From positions 1,054,001-1,118,000 of the forward strand of contig JAWQUS010000017.1 in NCBI GenBank assembly GCA_036365455.1: 64,000 nucleotides of DNA. Direction: 5' to 3'. The translations under genes and the position numbers were made by a program. Shown here piece by piece: positions 30,245 to 41,661 of this stretch; within the stretch, counting starts at the first letter, position 1, and the number at the start of each line of letters is the position of its first letter. Origin of the DNA: Macrosoma leucophasiata (taxonomy: Eukaryota; Arthropoda; Insecta; Lepidoptera; Hedylidae). The notes under the pieces were generated by a model that was not told the DNA's origin, searched no databases, and saw only the letters and a program-made list of their open reading frames with translations.

Positions 30245-31533
30245 AGGTTGGGGAAAAAGTCTTTTCGCATTATAGTACGATATGAATGAACTTGTAATAA
30301 AATCTCTTTGGCTGTAGTATTTATATCTGGCTGGTTTTGGTATCATTGAAAGTTACAATTTTAAAGAACATAATTCTAAATTCAAATTAGGCAAATGTGT
30401 GATTTTCATTTGTTTTTCGTACTGTCAAGATGAGTGAATCTAATGAAGAAATTCGATACATCTTAAATTTTTACTACAAAAAAGGTAAAAATGCAACGCA
30501 AGCAGCGAAAAAAATTTGCGATGTTTATGGACCTAGTAAAGTGTCTGTGAGAGTAGCACAAATTTGGTTTAAGCGTTTTCAATCCGGAAATTTTGATGTC
30601 AAAGATGCACCCCGCTCTGGTTGCCCTATTACGGATAAAATGGATGCCATTTTTGAAAAAGTGGAGCAAGATCGACATATCAGTAGTTACGACGTAGCTG
30701 AAGAACTGAGAATTGATCACAAAACAGTTTTGGCGCATTTGAAAAAAGCTGGGTACAAACAAAAGCTCGATATTTGGGTACCTCACGAGCTCACTGAAAG
30801 AAACCTAATGAACCGTGTACTCATTTGTGATTCTTTATTACGACGTAATGAAACCGAATCATTTTTGAAGAAGCTGATAACTGGTGATGAAAAGTGGATC
30901 ACGTACGACAAGAACGTGCGAAAAAGGTCGTGGTCAAAGGCCGGTCAGGCTTCACAGACTGTGGCGAAACCCGGGTTAACTCGCAATAAGGTGATGTTGT
31001 GTGTGTGGTGGGATTGGAAGGGCATTATTCATTATGAGCTATTACCACCAGGCAGGACTATCGATTCTGAACTCTACTGCGAACAACTGATGAGATTAAA
31101 GCAAGAAGTTGAGAGAAAGCGGCCGGAATTGATCAACAGAAGGGGTGTGGTGTTTCATCATGATAACGCTAGACCCCCTAGACACATCTATAGCCACTCA
31201 GCAAAAATTAAGAGAGTTTGGCTGGGAAGTGTTAATGCATCCGCCGTATAGTCCTGACCTTGCACCTTCAGATTTCCATCTGTTTCGGTCTCTTCAGAAT
31301 TTTTTATGCAATGTTAGGTTAACATCACGAAAAGACTGCCAAATCTACTTGTCGCGGTATTTTGATGAGAAGTCCCAAAATTTTTATAGCAATGGGATCA
31401 TGTCCCTACCTATAAGATGGCAAAAGGTTATCGAACAAAATGGTATATACATACTTAAGTAAAATTTAATTAAACTATTTTAAAAAATGTTTTGAATTAT
31501 CTTAAAAAATGCGAAGAAACTTTTTCCCCAACC
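30245..31533 (+). mobile_element. mariner transposon, nearly complete
   Basis: 1289 bp. The left end GGTTGGGGAAAAAGTC (30245) is mirrored at the right by ...CTTTTTCCCCAACC (to 31533). TA lies directly left (30243-30244); the right flank reads AATA, so the TA duplication is imperfect or offset by 2. It contains one transposase gene, broken by a frameshift. A truncated relative lies inverted at 46708-46990. Confidence 0.9.
30430..31462 (+). pseudogene. mariner transposase, one 4-bp insertion
   Basis: Start ATG at 30430. Residues 1-110 form the paired-type DNA-binding half with two helix-turn-helix motifs (VAQIWFKRFQSGNFDV; WVPHELT follows the linker). The catalytic half has TGDEKWITYD (first D, about residue 153), HHDNARP (second D, about 243) and PDLAPSDFHLF (third D), as in the DD34D mariner class. 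After codon 249 an extra CTAG at 31178-31181 shifts the frame; the downstream part reads on as PYSPDLAPSD to the stop at 31462. Total length fits the usual 345-residue mariner transposase. Not functional as it stands. Confidence 0.9.
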
Positions 31534-32225
31534 AATACAATAATAATTAATAGGTAGGTACACTCTGTTAATGTTTTCAATGTTATCAATATCAGTTTAC
31601 TTATACACTTGATTCGCGGTAAACATGAATACTGTTCGTGTCGGAACTGAAGTGCTATTCCTAATTAGTCCATTAGTCCATAGATAGTATCAGTCATATG
31701 TTTTGAATTGTCCCGTCACGTCGCGTGCTTTAAGCAGATATAGGGTAATACCTGCAATTGGCACAGGTAAATAAAATGAAAGTTTTTAAATTATTTTATG
31801 TGAGACGTAGTTTTTTATGTGAATAGGGTATTATGACTAAATTTTCAGTAAATTTCTTTATTTTTAGGATTGGTTACATGCTTTATCACTAGTTTGTTCG
31901 TCACTTAACTCGTGTCGAAGGTGTAGACACCATCGCATAACCTTACTCATCTGTAGTCAAATTATAAATGAAAAAAAGGACTACCGTTTGATGACAGGAA
32001 GATTATATAATGTCATCAAGTGGTAGTTGAAAACACTTCTATTTGACGATAGATAGATGACTTTACCGGTAAAATGTTTTTGTGTGTGATAACGTTTACA
32101 AACAAACAAACAGTTCAAGTGTATAAGTCACGATAACGAAGATACTGAGGCCTATAGATTTGATAGTTTAGTTTTGATATTTTAAACACATACACCGAAG
32201 GTATACGGTTTATAGGTTTTAATTT
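31534..32225. other. Intergenic with a degenerate SINE-A scrap
   Basis: Around 31890-31960 GTAGACACCATCGCATAACC resembles the SINE-A 5' part. Otherwise AT-rich and unrecognised. Confidence 0.4.
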
Positions 32226-32508
32226 ACCTTCCGCTAAATGGAAGTGTTCAGCACTATCGTGTTCCGGTCGGGTGGATTACCACCCGACCGGACATTTATA
32301 CGGCTCTGTAATTTTCGGCACAGAGGCATAATACCTAATGAGTGTATGATATACCTAATGAGAGGCATAATACCTTATAGTACCTCAGGAGTGGCAGCGC
32401 ATCTGCATTTTGACCTCTGGTCATGGTGTGGGTGTCTGTAGGCTGCAGTCATCACTTAACATCAATGTAAACTGCACGCTTGTTTGCCACTTTTATTACA
32501 AAAAAAAA
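32226..32508 (+). mobile_element. SINE-A, rearranged, with a palindrome
   Basis: Lacks the first 80 bp. At 32264-32291 a 12-bp perfect inverted repeat (CCGGTCGGGTGG, loop ATTA) replaces the normal sequence, and AGGCATAATACC is duplicated at about 32330 and 32365. The 3' end and A tail are intact. Confidence 0.8.
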
Positions 32509-32510
32509 AG

Positions 32511-32590
32511 GTAAAATGCAAATTTGTTGCCACCCCTAAGGTATTGTTTTGCCTCTGTGATAATGATTACAGAGTCGTACATGTTAGAAA
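32511..32590 (-). mobile_element. SINE-A internal fragment, opposite strand
   Basis: TTGTTGCCACCCCTAAGG and TTGCCTCTGTGATAATGATT match the older subfamily reversed, abutting the A tail of the previous copy. Confidence 0.65.
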
Positions 32591-33140
32591 TTTATTGGAA
32601 AAAATAAAACATTATTTACTGTTCTATAACTTGATGCTTCTCTTCAATTTTCAATCAATTATTGTCGATTTCTTGGAATGTAATCTTAGTATCGATTACG
32701 TAAGAAACTCTATAATTGTAAACTATGTTATTTTTCTTTTTGGGAAATAAAGGCTAATTTAAATTTAATTTAATTTAATTAAATTAATCTTAGCATCAAC
32801 AATAAATTACATTACAGAATAATATGAAGTTACAAAAGCTCATATATAATATGAAATTAGTAAACACGGAAGCATGTTGGAAGGAACAATAACCTGAAAA
32901 CATCGACACACGTGGCACATACACTTTGTATTATTCACTTTAAATTGTGTAAACACCTCGTTAACTCCACGAAGACATCGCCAACTACCTCCAAAGCTCG
33001 GCTTATTAATAAAAAATACGGCAGCGTCCTAAGGGAGTGAAATTAATTATTAATATACGAGTATGTCCTGTTCGCGCCGCGTCGTGTAGCTTGGGAGCGA
33101 TATGTTATTAGCATACGTACGTCTGGTAATGTGTAAAGAT
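32591..33140. other. Intergenic; possible retroelement tail
   Basis: GGGAAATAAAGGCTAATTT followed by TTTAA-type repeats at 32740-32790 resembles a LINE 3' end. Nothing coding. Confidence 0.35.
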
Positions 33141-33172
33141 TACAAAATACCCTATATTACCCAATAATTTTT

Positions 33173-33460
33173 ACTGGTGGTAGAGCTCAAGTGACGGAGC
33201 TCGCGGGCGTAGGCACCACCACATTGCCTAATATACTTGCCGCTAAATGGTAGTTTTCAGCACTATCGTGTTCCGGTCAGATGGTAATGTATGGCCCTGT
33301 AATTTCTGGCACAGAGGCATAACACCTTAGGCCTCAGGAGTGGTAACGCATCTGCATTTTACCTTGGGTCTTTGTGTGGGTGTTTATAGGCTGCAGTTAT
33401 CACTTAATATCAACGTTAACTGCATGCTTGTTTTCCACTACCATTACATAAAAAAAAAAT
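33173..33460 (+). mobile_element. SINE-A copy with displaced direct repeats
   Basis: Full-length, TTACTGGTGGTAGAGCTC to a 10-A tail. ACAAAATACCCT-TATAT occurs after the tail (33462-33478) and at 33142-33156, about 17 bp upstream of the usual 5' end, so 15-20 extra bases sit between the TSD and the SINE. Confidence 0.85.
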
Positions 33461-33581
33461 AACAAAATACCCTCTATATGTTAAGAATGTATGGTAGGAG
33501 TTAGATATTGTGTCCTGCGAACGGCTTTTTAGAAAGAATAAAATTTGACTAGTTCAATCCACAGAGCGAATTAAGACATTA

Positions 33582-33761
33582 TCCCTACTTCCCTACTAAT
33601 ATTATAAATGCGAAAGTAACTCTGTCTGTCTGTTAACTTTTCACGTCCAAACGACTGAACCGATTTTAATGAAATTTGGTAGAGATAAAGTTTACTTTGA
33701 GAAAGAACATAGGCCACTTTTTAAGCGACATCCAAGCGAGCGATTCTGTGGCAACAGCTAG
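33582..33761 (+). mobile_element. Helitron-like element, subfamily E
   Basis: A|TCCCTACTTCCCTACTAAT ... GGCAACAGCTAG|T, 180 bp, includes TATTATAAATGCGAAAG. Confidence 0.75.
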
Positions 33762-33925
33762 TTTAATATAAATCGTACACGCTTAAGTTTCTTTTCAACT
33801 GAACCTTACACTAATAATTATAACTCTACCAACTTGAACTATTATGGTTGGTTACGCCAACGCCACATCCTCCGCCCTTGAGAGGAAATATATAAGGTAA
33901 TAAAAGAATTTGCTCATTTATACGT

Positions 33926-34197
33926 AACTGCCTCGGTAGTTTAGTGGTAGCAGGCCACTACTACTACGCTGGGGTCCTGGGTTCGATTCCTAGGGCGATA
34001 TCAGAGATAACGGTGTAAAATCCTTTATCTCTGGTTCTATTGGGATTTTTCATTTTTCATGTGCTCGTAGATGCCAACAGGCGCCACCTGTTACATGGGC
34101 CAAAACGTAACCGGCGAATCGTCGGTATTTGCATGTATGCTTGAATACATGCATTTACCTCTGCCTACCTATTCAGGGATTACAGGCGTGAAGTTTA
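33926..34197 (+). mobile_element. SINE-B copy, nearly full length
   Basis: AACTGCCTCGGTAGTTTAGT head, B box GGTTCGATTCC near 33980, tail GGCGTGAAGTTTATA. No convincing TSD. Confidence 0.85.
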
Positions 34198-34204
34198 TAT
34201 GTTG

Positions 34205-34505
34205 TACATGAATCAGAATCAGAATCAGAAACTCATTTATTCATTTAGGGTGACAGGCACCTCTTATGACACGTCAAAAACAAACAAAATAAATTAAAGC
34301 GAATAACAATTGATATACATGTCAAACAAGATAAAAAATATATGTAAAGTCAAGAATATCACTAAGATAAAACTAAATGTCATAAACTAATGTAAAAAGT
34401 ATATCAGTAAAATGTCTCTTTTCCCCTTTACAAACTGATAACAAAGAGTAAAAAGAAAAGAAAAAGAGTCATTCTTTGTCATTCACCGGCAAAGTTCCAA
34501 AGGCC
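34205..34505 (-). mobile_element. LINE 3' end with hexamer tail, family T copy 2
   Basis: Opens with ATCAGA repeats; body AAAGCGAATAACAATTG and CATTCTTTGTCATTCACCGG matches 1622-1905. Confidence 0.55.
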
Positions 34506-34649
34506 AATATGATCATGCGTATGCGATTCGCACTTGTGCGGTTTTTAAAAACATTTATGCGGCTACAACTAAAGAAATAGTGATTAATAATTATTATTAT
34601 TAATAATTGATAGTTATTATTCATAATAAAATAATTTTAATCCTCATTG

Positions 34650-35590
34650 AAATAAAACTATTTTTACGGATTTATCTCGCGTATATTAAACTAAAATGAT
34701 TTTTAAAATCAACTCGACGTTGACGTGACGACCACCATCTTCAGGGGGAGCTGAAGCACCTACGCCAGGTGCTACATAACAACAAGCTCCATGTACCACC
34801 CGTCCGTCACAGAGGCCGCGTGAAACCACCTACAGTAGAACGACAACCAGCTATACTACTTTACGTTAAGGGTGTCACAGATAAAAACAGCAACATTTTA
34901 AAAAAGAATTCCATTAAAACAGTTTTCAAACCATATAAAAAGATTCATCAGTATTTAAGACCCATTTAAAGTAATATTCCATTACAAAATTCTGGCATTT
35001 ATAAATTAGATTGTGATTGTGGACTCTCATATATTGGTCAAACGAAGAGAGCTGTATCCACCCGCGTTAAAGAGCACATTGCTGATGTCAAAAACCGAAG
35101 AACAAGGAGGTCTGCAGTCTGTGAACACATAGCGGATAAGCCGAACCATTACATCCGGTTTGATAAAATTCAAATACTCGCTAGAGAACACAAACCCATT
35201 CCACGAATGGTACGCGAGGCTATTGAAATTAAAAAAAAACACCCAAATTTCAATAGAGAAGACGGATGGCGATTATCAACATCATGGGATCCCATACTTA
35301 GCAAGATTAAATCCCAGCCGCAGCAGTCTGCAAGACCTCAAGATACCATAAGTAATTATTGTGTTAATCCTGAACGCTACGCAAGGCGTTTACGAAATCG
35401 ATGGAGGTAGCTACATATAATTTTTTCAAACTTCTGTCAGACAAATGTCACCTCAGTCTGCCCGGGACCACGGAAGCTGAAAAGCGACCGAAACGTCGGG
35501 TTGATTTTAAAAATCATTTTAGTTTAATATACGCGAGATAAATCCGTAAAAATAGTTTTATTTCAATGAGTGTAGCTCGCGAAAACCTAA
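34650..35590 (+). mobile_element. Penelope-like element remnant with inverted ends
   Basis: The left end 34650-34712 (CATTGAAATAAAACTATTTT ...) is the inverse of 35508-35573, about 60 bp with few changes. Between them lies the C-terminal coding region with a GIY-YIG domain, then CCACGGAAGCTGAAAAGCG and CCGAAACGTCGGG, the hammerhead-like motif of Penelope termini. The right end extends further (GTGTAGCTCGCGAAAACC), as in the inverted copy at 39060. The reverse transcriptase domain is missing. Confidence 0.85.
34769..35410 (+). pseudogene. Penelope-like polyprotein C-terminus with GIY-YIG endonuclease
   Basis: A single frame runs 34769-35410 with one in-frame TAA at 34967. Before it lies a basic linker (KGVTDKNSNILKKNSIKTVF). 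After it comes SGIYKLDCDCGLSYIGQTKR, the GIY and YIG motifs, then STRVKEH with the conserved arginine, CEH, and a helical tail ending near RRLRNRWR. GIY-YIG domains in Penelope-like elements nick the target for reverse transcription. The upstream reverse transcriptase is absent, so this is a 5'-truncated, non-functional copy. Confidence 0.88.
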
Positions 35591-36383
35591 GAACATATCA
35601 ATTTTAATCCTGTTTAATACCTTTTATTTTATAAAAGCCAATGCTGCCAGTCTTCCAATACAGTAATACGAGTATAACTCGTAGCAACTGAACGGCGCTT
35701 TTGAAATCAATTATCATTTTTTTACTCCTTGAAAATCAAAATCATTCATATTTTCTTTTAAATCAATTATGCCACTTTTCCTTTTGTACTCGTAAAGTGA
35801 AAGAAGTAGAAGGATTCCGCGCGATCTACTTTCCGATAGAAATTCAATGTGAAATAAAAGACTTCATTTGATCCCGGAGTCTTCGGTTTCGTCTTTTTAT
35901 TTTTTTTCAAACAGCTCGCTTTCGAAGCCTGCTGGAAATTATTGAGAAATAAAGAGCTTTATGCAATATTTTATTCGATACAGATAACTGCTATTCATTT
36001 TGTGCATGTTATGAAATTTATAAATTGTTTGTGGTTAGGTGAGCACACTCCCTACACAAAATTAAACATGAATTGCATAATTATATTAGAGCATTGATGT
36101 TTAAATTGGGAAGCTAATTATCGTAACGCAGTAGTGGTATTGTATGTATGTCTAGTCCTAGATCCCTTACAGTGCAGTGGGATAAGCAGAGAACTTCCTC
36201 CTTCCTCTCTTCAATAATAAGATAAAATACATTATATATGTAATGTTATTAGCGTGGCAAATGATATGCAGTTTACATGGTTTGGAAGTGACAATTGCAG
36301 CCCATAGACACAAAAATATGAGTACAAATGCAGATGCCTTCTTAGCTCTGAGGCCTGTTGTGCCTTTTTGATGTCCAGACTTT
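35591..36383. other. Intergenic, nothing recognised
   Basis: AT-rich. Open stretches on the minus strand near 36170-36420 are SINE-A shadow or chance. Confidence 0.4.
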
Positions 36384-36664
36384 TTTTTATGTAATGGAAG
36401 TGGCAAACAAGCATGCAGTTCACATTGATGTTAAGTGATGACTACAGCCTATAGACACCCACACAGACCAAGGTCAAAATGCAGATGCGTTACCACTCCT
36501 GAGGCCTAAGATGCTATGCCTCTGTGACGGAAATTACAGGGCCGTACATTACCACCTGACCGGAACACGATAGCGCTGAACACTACCATTTAGCGGCAAG
36601 TATCTTAGGTAATGCGGTGGTGCCTACGCTCGCGAGCTCCGTCATTGGAGCTCTACCACCAGTA
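36384..36664 (-). mobile_element. SINE-A copy, minus strand, near full length
   Basis: Minus strand: ACTGGTGGTAGAGCTCCAAT to GCCACTTCCATTACATAAAA. AGACT on both flanks may be a short TSD. Confidence 0.9.
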
Positions 36665-36783
36665 AAAGACTCTCGCAAGGCGCCTCCTAAAAGCTCTCTG
36701 CACGAGTTATGGCGAGTGAAGGCTAGCCATCTACATCCTTAGTCGTCCTATCTCTTCGGCAGAGAGAAAGATAGTTACAATAC

Positions 36784-37013
36784 GCGTCAAGGTATGTTGC
36801 ACATCGAGTTTAAGAAAGAGACAATCAACTAGTTTCGACTTCGTAGAGCGTTATCTCTGCTGCACACTGCCTACGTAAGAACTAATAGTTCGGTATCATT
36901 CAAAATATGATCAAAATGGTCAACAAACGTCATGTATGTTGTGTGCGAAAGAGATAACGCTCTACAGAGACGAAATTATCCGAAGTCTCTCTGCTAAGGT
37001 CGATGTGCAGTAT
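36784..37013. mobile_element. MITE with long imperfect TIRs
   Basis: GCACATCGAGTTTAAG ... GTAGAGCGTTATCTCT at left mirrors AGAGATAACGCTCTAC ... AAGGTCGATGTGC at right, about 70 bp each with mismatches. TA at each outer edge suggests a Tc1/mariner-type target. About 225 bp, non-coding. Confidence 0.65.
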
Positions 37014-37457
37014 ATCTAGCTGTGTGCTGTAAAACGTTGTTATCAATTCCTTGAAAGGGGTTTGCTGTCTCTAAAAAAGTGCATCATTTGAAGCACTGTG
37101 CATGCTAGCTGACATAAAAAAGTTAACCCGGAAAAATCACGCGATCGCGTGTCTCAGGATAGTCCCAAAGAACTTATCATTTCACAGCCAAAGATAAAAT
37201 CTCGTAAATGGGTCAGTTCGTCCCCTATATCCCTTGAATGTTCCGGTTGTTAGGTAACTTTGGAATACGTCTGAGAGGGTCGTGAGCGGGGAAATTAAAC
37301 AATTTCCCTTCAACTGATAAAAAACGTTCTTTCAGTTTTTAACCGACTTGAAAAAAGGAGTCGTGGCGTCATAATATAGCACGTGTCATAGATTAAAAAT
37401 CTAAATAGTAGGACAGATGCACATGAGGATTATTATAAGTACCTCAAGGTACTTGTA
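37014..37457. other. Intergenic, nothing recognised
   Basis: No ORF or repeat recognised. Confidence 0.4.
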
Positions 37458-37709
37458 TCACACTAATCACACTAATATTATAAATGTGAAAGTTTCTTTG
37501 TTTGGATGTTTGTCCGTCAATCACGCTGACACTACTAAACGGATTTCGATGAAATTTGTTATACAGATAGGGTATTAGCTGATTTAGATTATAGGATACT
37601 TTTTATCCCGAAAAATGTTCCTGTGGGATGCTCTGGGATGAATTGATGCGTTTCCATAGGTCACGTGGAAAGCGACCTACACGCGGGCGGAGCCGCGGGC
37701 AATAGCTAG
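37458..37709 (+). mobile_element. Helitron-like element, subfamily E
   Basis: A|TCACACTAATCACACTAAT ... GCGGGCAATAGCTAG|T, 252 bp, with GCGGGCGGAGCCGCGGGC hairpin before the end. Confidence 0.8.
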
Positions 37710-38424
37710 TACTTGATAAAAATAATTTGTCCTGATCTTTTAAGATCTACATTTTAATATTATTTTGACGTTAATGTTGCTGTCCAAACTTAATCATTGT
37801 TTAGGGTAAACAACCTTAAACTACAACAAGAAAAGAAAAAATGAAGTTATTATTATATTAAGGCAATCAATACAAATTAAAACGATAAATTCAATTCATA
37901 AAATATATTATAATGTCTCGTGAAATCAGCGAGGACGTAGGTAAGGTACTCAAGAATTTTTACTACCTATCTTCTCTTCATAAACTTACCTCATTGTACA
38001 TATCACTTTAATGTGACGGAGGTTGAACATCGCCCGGAGTAAACTATTCGATTAAAAGTTAAAAATGGTAATCTTTTTGATGCTTTGTACTTGGGAAAAA
38101 ATACTCCGTGAAATGTCGGTTTCAGCTTCCATAACTCCAGAAGAAAAAATAATCCTTATGCGGGCACCGAATGATCCTTCCATAACTGTCTTCCTAGAAA
38201 TAACTTTTTTTCTCGTGAACATGTCATGTAGAAGTATCCAGTTACAATTAAATTGTAAACTTGAGTATATAATTCATCTGAATAGTCCCAAACAGCTATC
38301 AAATATGATTTTTTTGTAAGTTTAAGTTTACATGGCTACAACAGGAAGATGTCTTTAGAAAAGTAATGTTTTTGAAACATTATAACTGCCTAAACCTTAT
38401 AATAATAAATAAATAATGGCAACC
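37710..38424. other. Intergenic, nothing recognised
   Basis: AT-rich; an 84-codon open stretch at 38065-38319 has no domain. Confidence 0.4.
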
Positions 38425-38790
38425 CATTATGCTTCCCACTGCTGGGCACGAGTCTCTCCCCTTTTTTGGGGGGAAGCCTGGAGCTTACTCCACAACGCTG
38501 CTCCAATGCGGATTGGTGGAGGTGTTGGGGTTAGTGGCCAACCCGCTGTCAGATGTTTTCAAACCGCCCATAAGGCCTCCGACAAGGTTTAACGACTGCT
38601 ATCTATCGATAGCAACCGGGACCGACGGCTTAACGTGCCCTCCGAAGCACGGAAACGCGCATTTAATTTACCACTAGCGGTCACCCATCACACTACCCGA
38701 CCGCGCCCGTAGTGCTTAACCGAGTAGATCATTTACGATCTACACCAGCCGCCGGGCCATGCGCGCTTCGCCTAAACCTTATCCTGTCAA
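38425..38790 (-). repeat. Family H repeat, minus strand, longest copy
   Basis: Reverse of 62593-62935, including GAGTAGATCATTTACGATC, the degraded form of the palindrome there. It begins at CCCACTGCTGGGCACGAG. Confidence 0.75.
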
Positions 38791-39059
38791 AAATGACAGG
38801 ACCAGAGTGCCGACCGCCTAACTCTTATGCTTTCGTGATGCTTTCGAGATGCATTCGGTTATAAGGTTATTTTATCAGTTTCGTACTGCATCCCTTAGGC
38901 CGCCAGAAAAATATGACAATTGATTTCTTGTTCTTGGACCCTATATGGCTCATTCGCTGCTTTAAGGATTAATACAGTTTGCTCTAAAATGTATCTGCGG
39001 ATAAAAACACTTCCAGGAAAAAGTTGGCGGTACGACACTGACAAGAGGACATATTATGT

Positions 39060-39330
39060 TCTTAGGTTTTCGCGAGCTACACTCATTGAAATAAAACGGA
39101 TTTATCTCGCGTATATTAAACTAAAATGATTTTTAAAAATCAACCCGACTTTTCGTTTCCTTTTCAGTTTCCTTGGTCCCGGGCAGACTGAGGTGACATT
39201 TGTCCGACAGAAGTTTGAAAAATTATATGTAGATACCTCCATCGATTTCGTAAACGCCTTGCGTAGCATTTAGGATTAAAGCAAAAATTACTAATGGTAT
39301 CTTGAGATCTTGTAGACGAGATGACGTCAT
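39060..39330 (-). mobile_element. Penelope-like element 3' end, minus strand
   Basis: Reverse complement of 35345-35590: GGTTTTCGCGAGCTACAC, ATCTCGCGTATATTAAAC, GGTCCCGGGCAGACTGAGG, and the last codons of the GIY-YIG protein. The hammerhead-like segment is mutated (GAAACTGAAAAGGAAACG). Confidence 0.8.
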
Positions 39331-39788
39331 AATCGAAAGCATCACCAAAGCATTAGAGTTAGGCTGTCGCCCCCCCAGATAAGTTTTCAACAAACTTATC
39401 ATGATATCTTCAACAAAATCAAACCATATTATCATATAATTCTAAATTATATGAATCGTCACTTAATGTCGACATAAAATAATTCAAAAGCCAAATAAAA
39501 TTTTATCTCACCGTCTCACCACAATCGACATAAGGCTAGGGCTCTCCAATGACACAATAAAATCTTACAGCCTTAAGCCATGTCTTCATTATCAGCGGTA
39601 TTTTATACCCATTGTCTTGACTAGTCTTAATGGCCTGATACAAACTAAATTGTTGTATTGGCGTGATCCGTATGATTTTCAACCATTTTGCGGTAACTTC
39701 TTCGCACCGATCATTGTTTTATTATGCAAATATTGTGGTAAACAAACATTTTCATTCAAATCATTTGAACTAAAATATAAAAAGTCTC
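39331..39788. other. Intergenic, nothing recognised
   Basis: AT-rich spacer. Confidence 0.4.
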
Positions 39789-39832
39789 CACCACACCTTC
39801 GAGCTCCACCACTGGAGCTTTACCACCAGTAA
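39789..39832 (-). mobile_element. SINE-A 5' scrap
   Basis: Minus strand: ACTGGTGGTAAAGCTCCAGT then GGAGCTCGAAGG. Confidence 0.6.
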
Positions 39833-39835
39833 AAC

Positions 39836-39920
39836 ATGATCATATCGGCCGAAAGACGTCCACTACTGGACCAACGCCTTCCCATAAACATGCCATAGTC
39901 GCCACGCTTGGCATGCGCAT
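39836..39920 (-). mobile_element. RTE-like LINE 3' tail (family R)
   Basis: CGGCCGAAAGACGTCCACTA and GTCGCCACGCTTGGCATGCG; minus strand. Confidence 0.6.
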
Positions 39921-40054
39921 GAATATGACACGTGCATGAAAATCTATTCAAATGCGTTGCGTACATCGAAGAGGAGACTCGCTTGACCGTTTTTATTCGT
40001 AATTCAATAGCTTTAACGTAATGTATTACGCCAAAACAAAAAATGGAGTGAAGA

Positions 40055-40215
40055 TCATCTTCATCATTCTCATTACAATCGAAAGACGTCCACAGCCTCC
40101 CCCAAAGACTGCCCTACAGCAAAATTGTGTTCATGCCATAATCATCACGGTTGGCAGGTGGGTTGGCGATTGCATTAGCGATAGTTTTATTGCGGAACGC
40201 TGCCCATACCGCGTT
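40055..40215 (-). mobile_element. RTE-like LINE 3' tail (family R)
   Basis: CATCTTCATCATTCTCATTA tail then CGAAAGACGTCCAC and TTGGCAGGTGGGTTGGCGAT; minus strand. Confidence 0.65.
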
Positions 40216-40504
40216 ATTGTATTACTACCCCCTATTTGAATGGTTTTACCGCCATTGTTCGGTTGACTGACTATTGGAAGAATTCTCCTCCACTAGAGGA
40301 TGATGGGGTCGTTATGTCCCGATGCCTTCAAGGATGAAGATAATAATATACTCGTACATATCTATATCAGGGTTGTCCACCATCTAATCTGCAGATGGTT
40401 GTGCAATCGACTTACTGATGTGACACTAAAATTCTGAAGAAAAACTCGGCTGACGCAGAAAGTTTAAAAAATATATAAATAACACAACCAATGTCTCTAG
40501 TTAA

Positions 40505-40925
40505 AATATATCTCCGTAGCCTAAATTGACGGACTCAAGCATACTAACAATTTACCGCAAGCGTATCTCGTAATTTTCAGAGATCTTTTACTTTCCTCCA
40601 TTAGTTTGGTCCTTCGAGCCGGATTCCTGCAATATATATGGGCTAAGCACCTCGTAGGTTTTAAGAATCTGAGGTAAACAACTTTCGGCCAAGTTCCCGA
40701 GAACTTTTAAGGGTCTTCTCATATTACGTCAAGAGGCACAATTTTTTTTTGAGCACAATTTATTCGAGTAATATTTTCCCCGGGACGTGATTCGTGGAAT
40801 GTGACGTTATGGGCAATTAGGGTCGTATCGATGATTTATTTTTTAATCCTGGAAATTTTCTTTGTTCTTTAATGTGATTGCGAATTGCTCGCTTTTTTTG
40901 CAAAAAGGCTTCCAATGAAATTACG
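40505..40925 (+). repeat. Direct repeat pair J, unit 1
   Basis: Matches 42289-42890: ATCTCCGTAGCCTAAATTGA, GGTCCTTCGAGCCGGAT, CATATTACGTCAAGAG, TTAGGGTCGTATC. It lacks a segment of about 170 bp present in unit 2. No ORF. Confidence 0.75.
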
Positions 40926-41661
40926 TCAGAACACAGACATGTGTGATTCGGTGATCTTTTTTTTGACCTAATATGCTTTGTTGCTGTTTTTCATGTTCAA
41001 GTAGAATGGACATAAGAAGTTGGTGATTAGCGTGTTATTTAGGCGGGTTGAGAAGCGCGGGCACGATGAGACAGCTGACAAATACTTAGTTTGCGCCATC
41101 GGCATTTCTATATTGCACGTAATAATGTACCGCTCCTGACATAAAATAACTAAGTCGCTACGTGTGTCATTAAAATTACTATCCTGTCAAAATTCAAAAA
41201 TCCAAAATTCATTTAATTTATTTCAAATTGGTCTACAAGGACACTTTTGCATTGTCGGGTTATAAGGTACTTAGAGAGAATGACTTATAATAATAATCCA
41301 ATAGGTATTAATAAATACGAATTTAATAATAATAGATATTTAACCGTGATACGTGAATTATCAAATTTTTCAATTCCTTCATAGAAGAAAAAGAAAAATC
41401 TAACTGTATAAATAAATAAAATTTTACAATTACTTGATACTACATCCGTTAACATATAATTTATTTTTAAGCCAGGATTAAATATTATGTTTTTATTTCT
41501 GACACTATTTTTAAAAAGCTGTTTTAAAATTTGTTATTAGAAAGGTGTTTAAAATGCGAAAATCGCTATGCTGATGATAAGGCATCATGGTTTTCGATTA
41601 CTTATATCACACATGTCACTGTAGAACCAATGTAGAAAAATAATACAAATCATGAAACTGT
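40926..41661. other. Intergenic, nothing recognised
   Basis: AT-rich spacer between unit J1 and a SINE-A. Confidence 0.4.
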
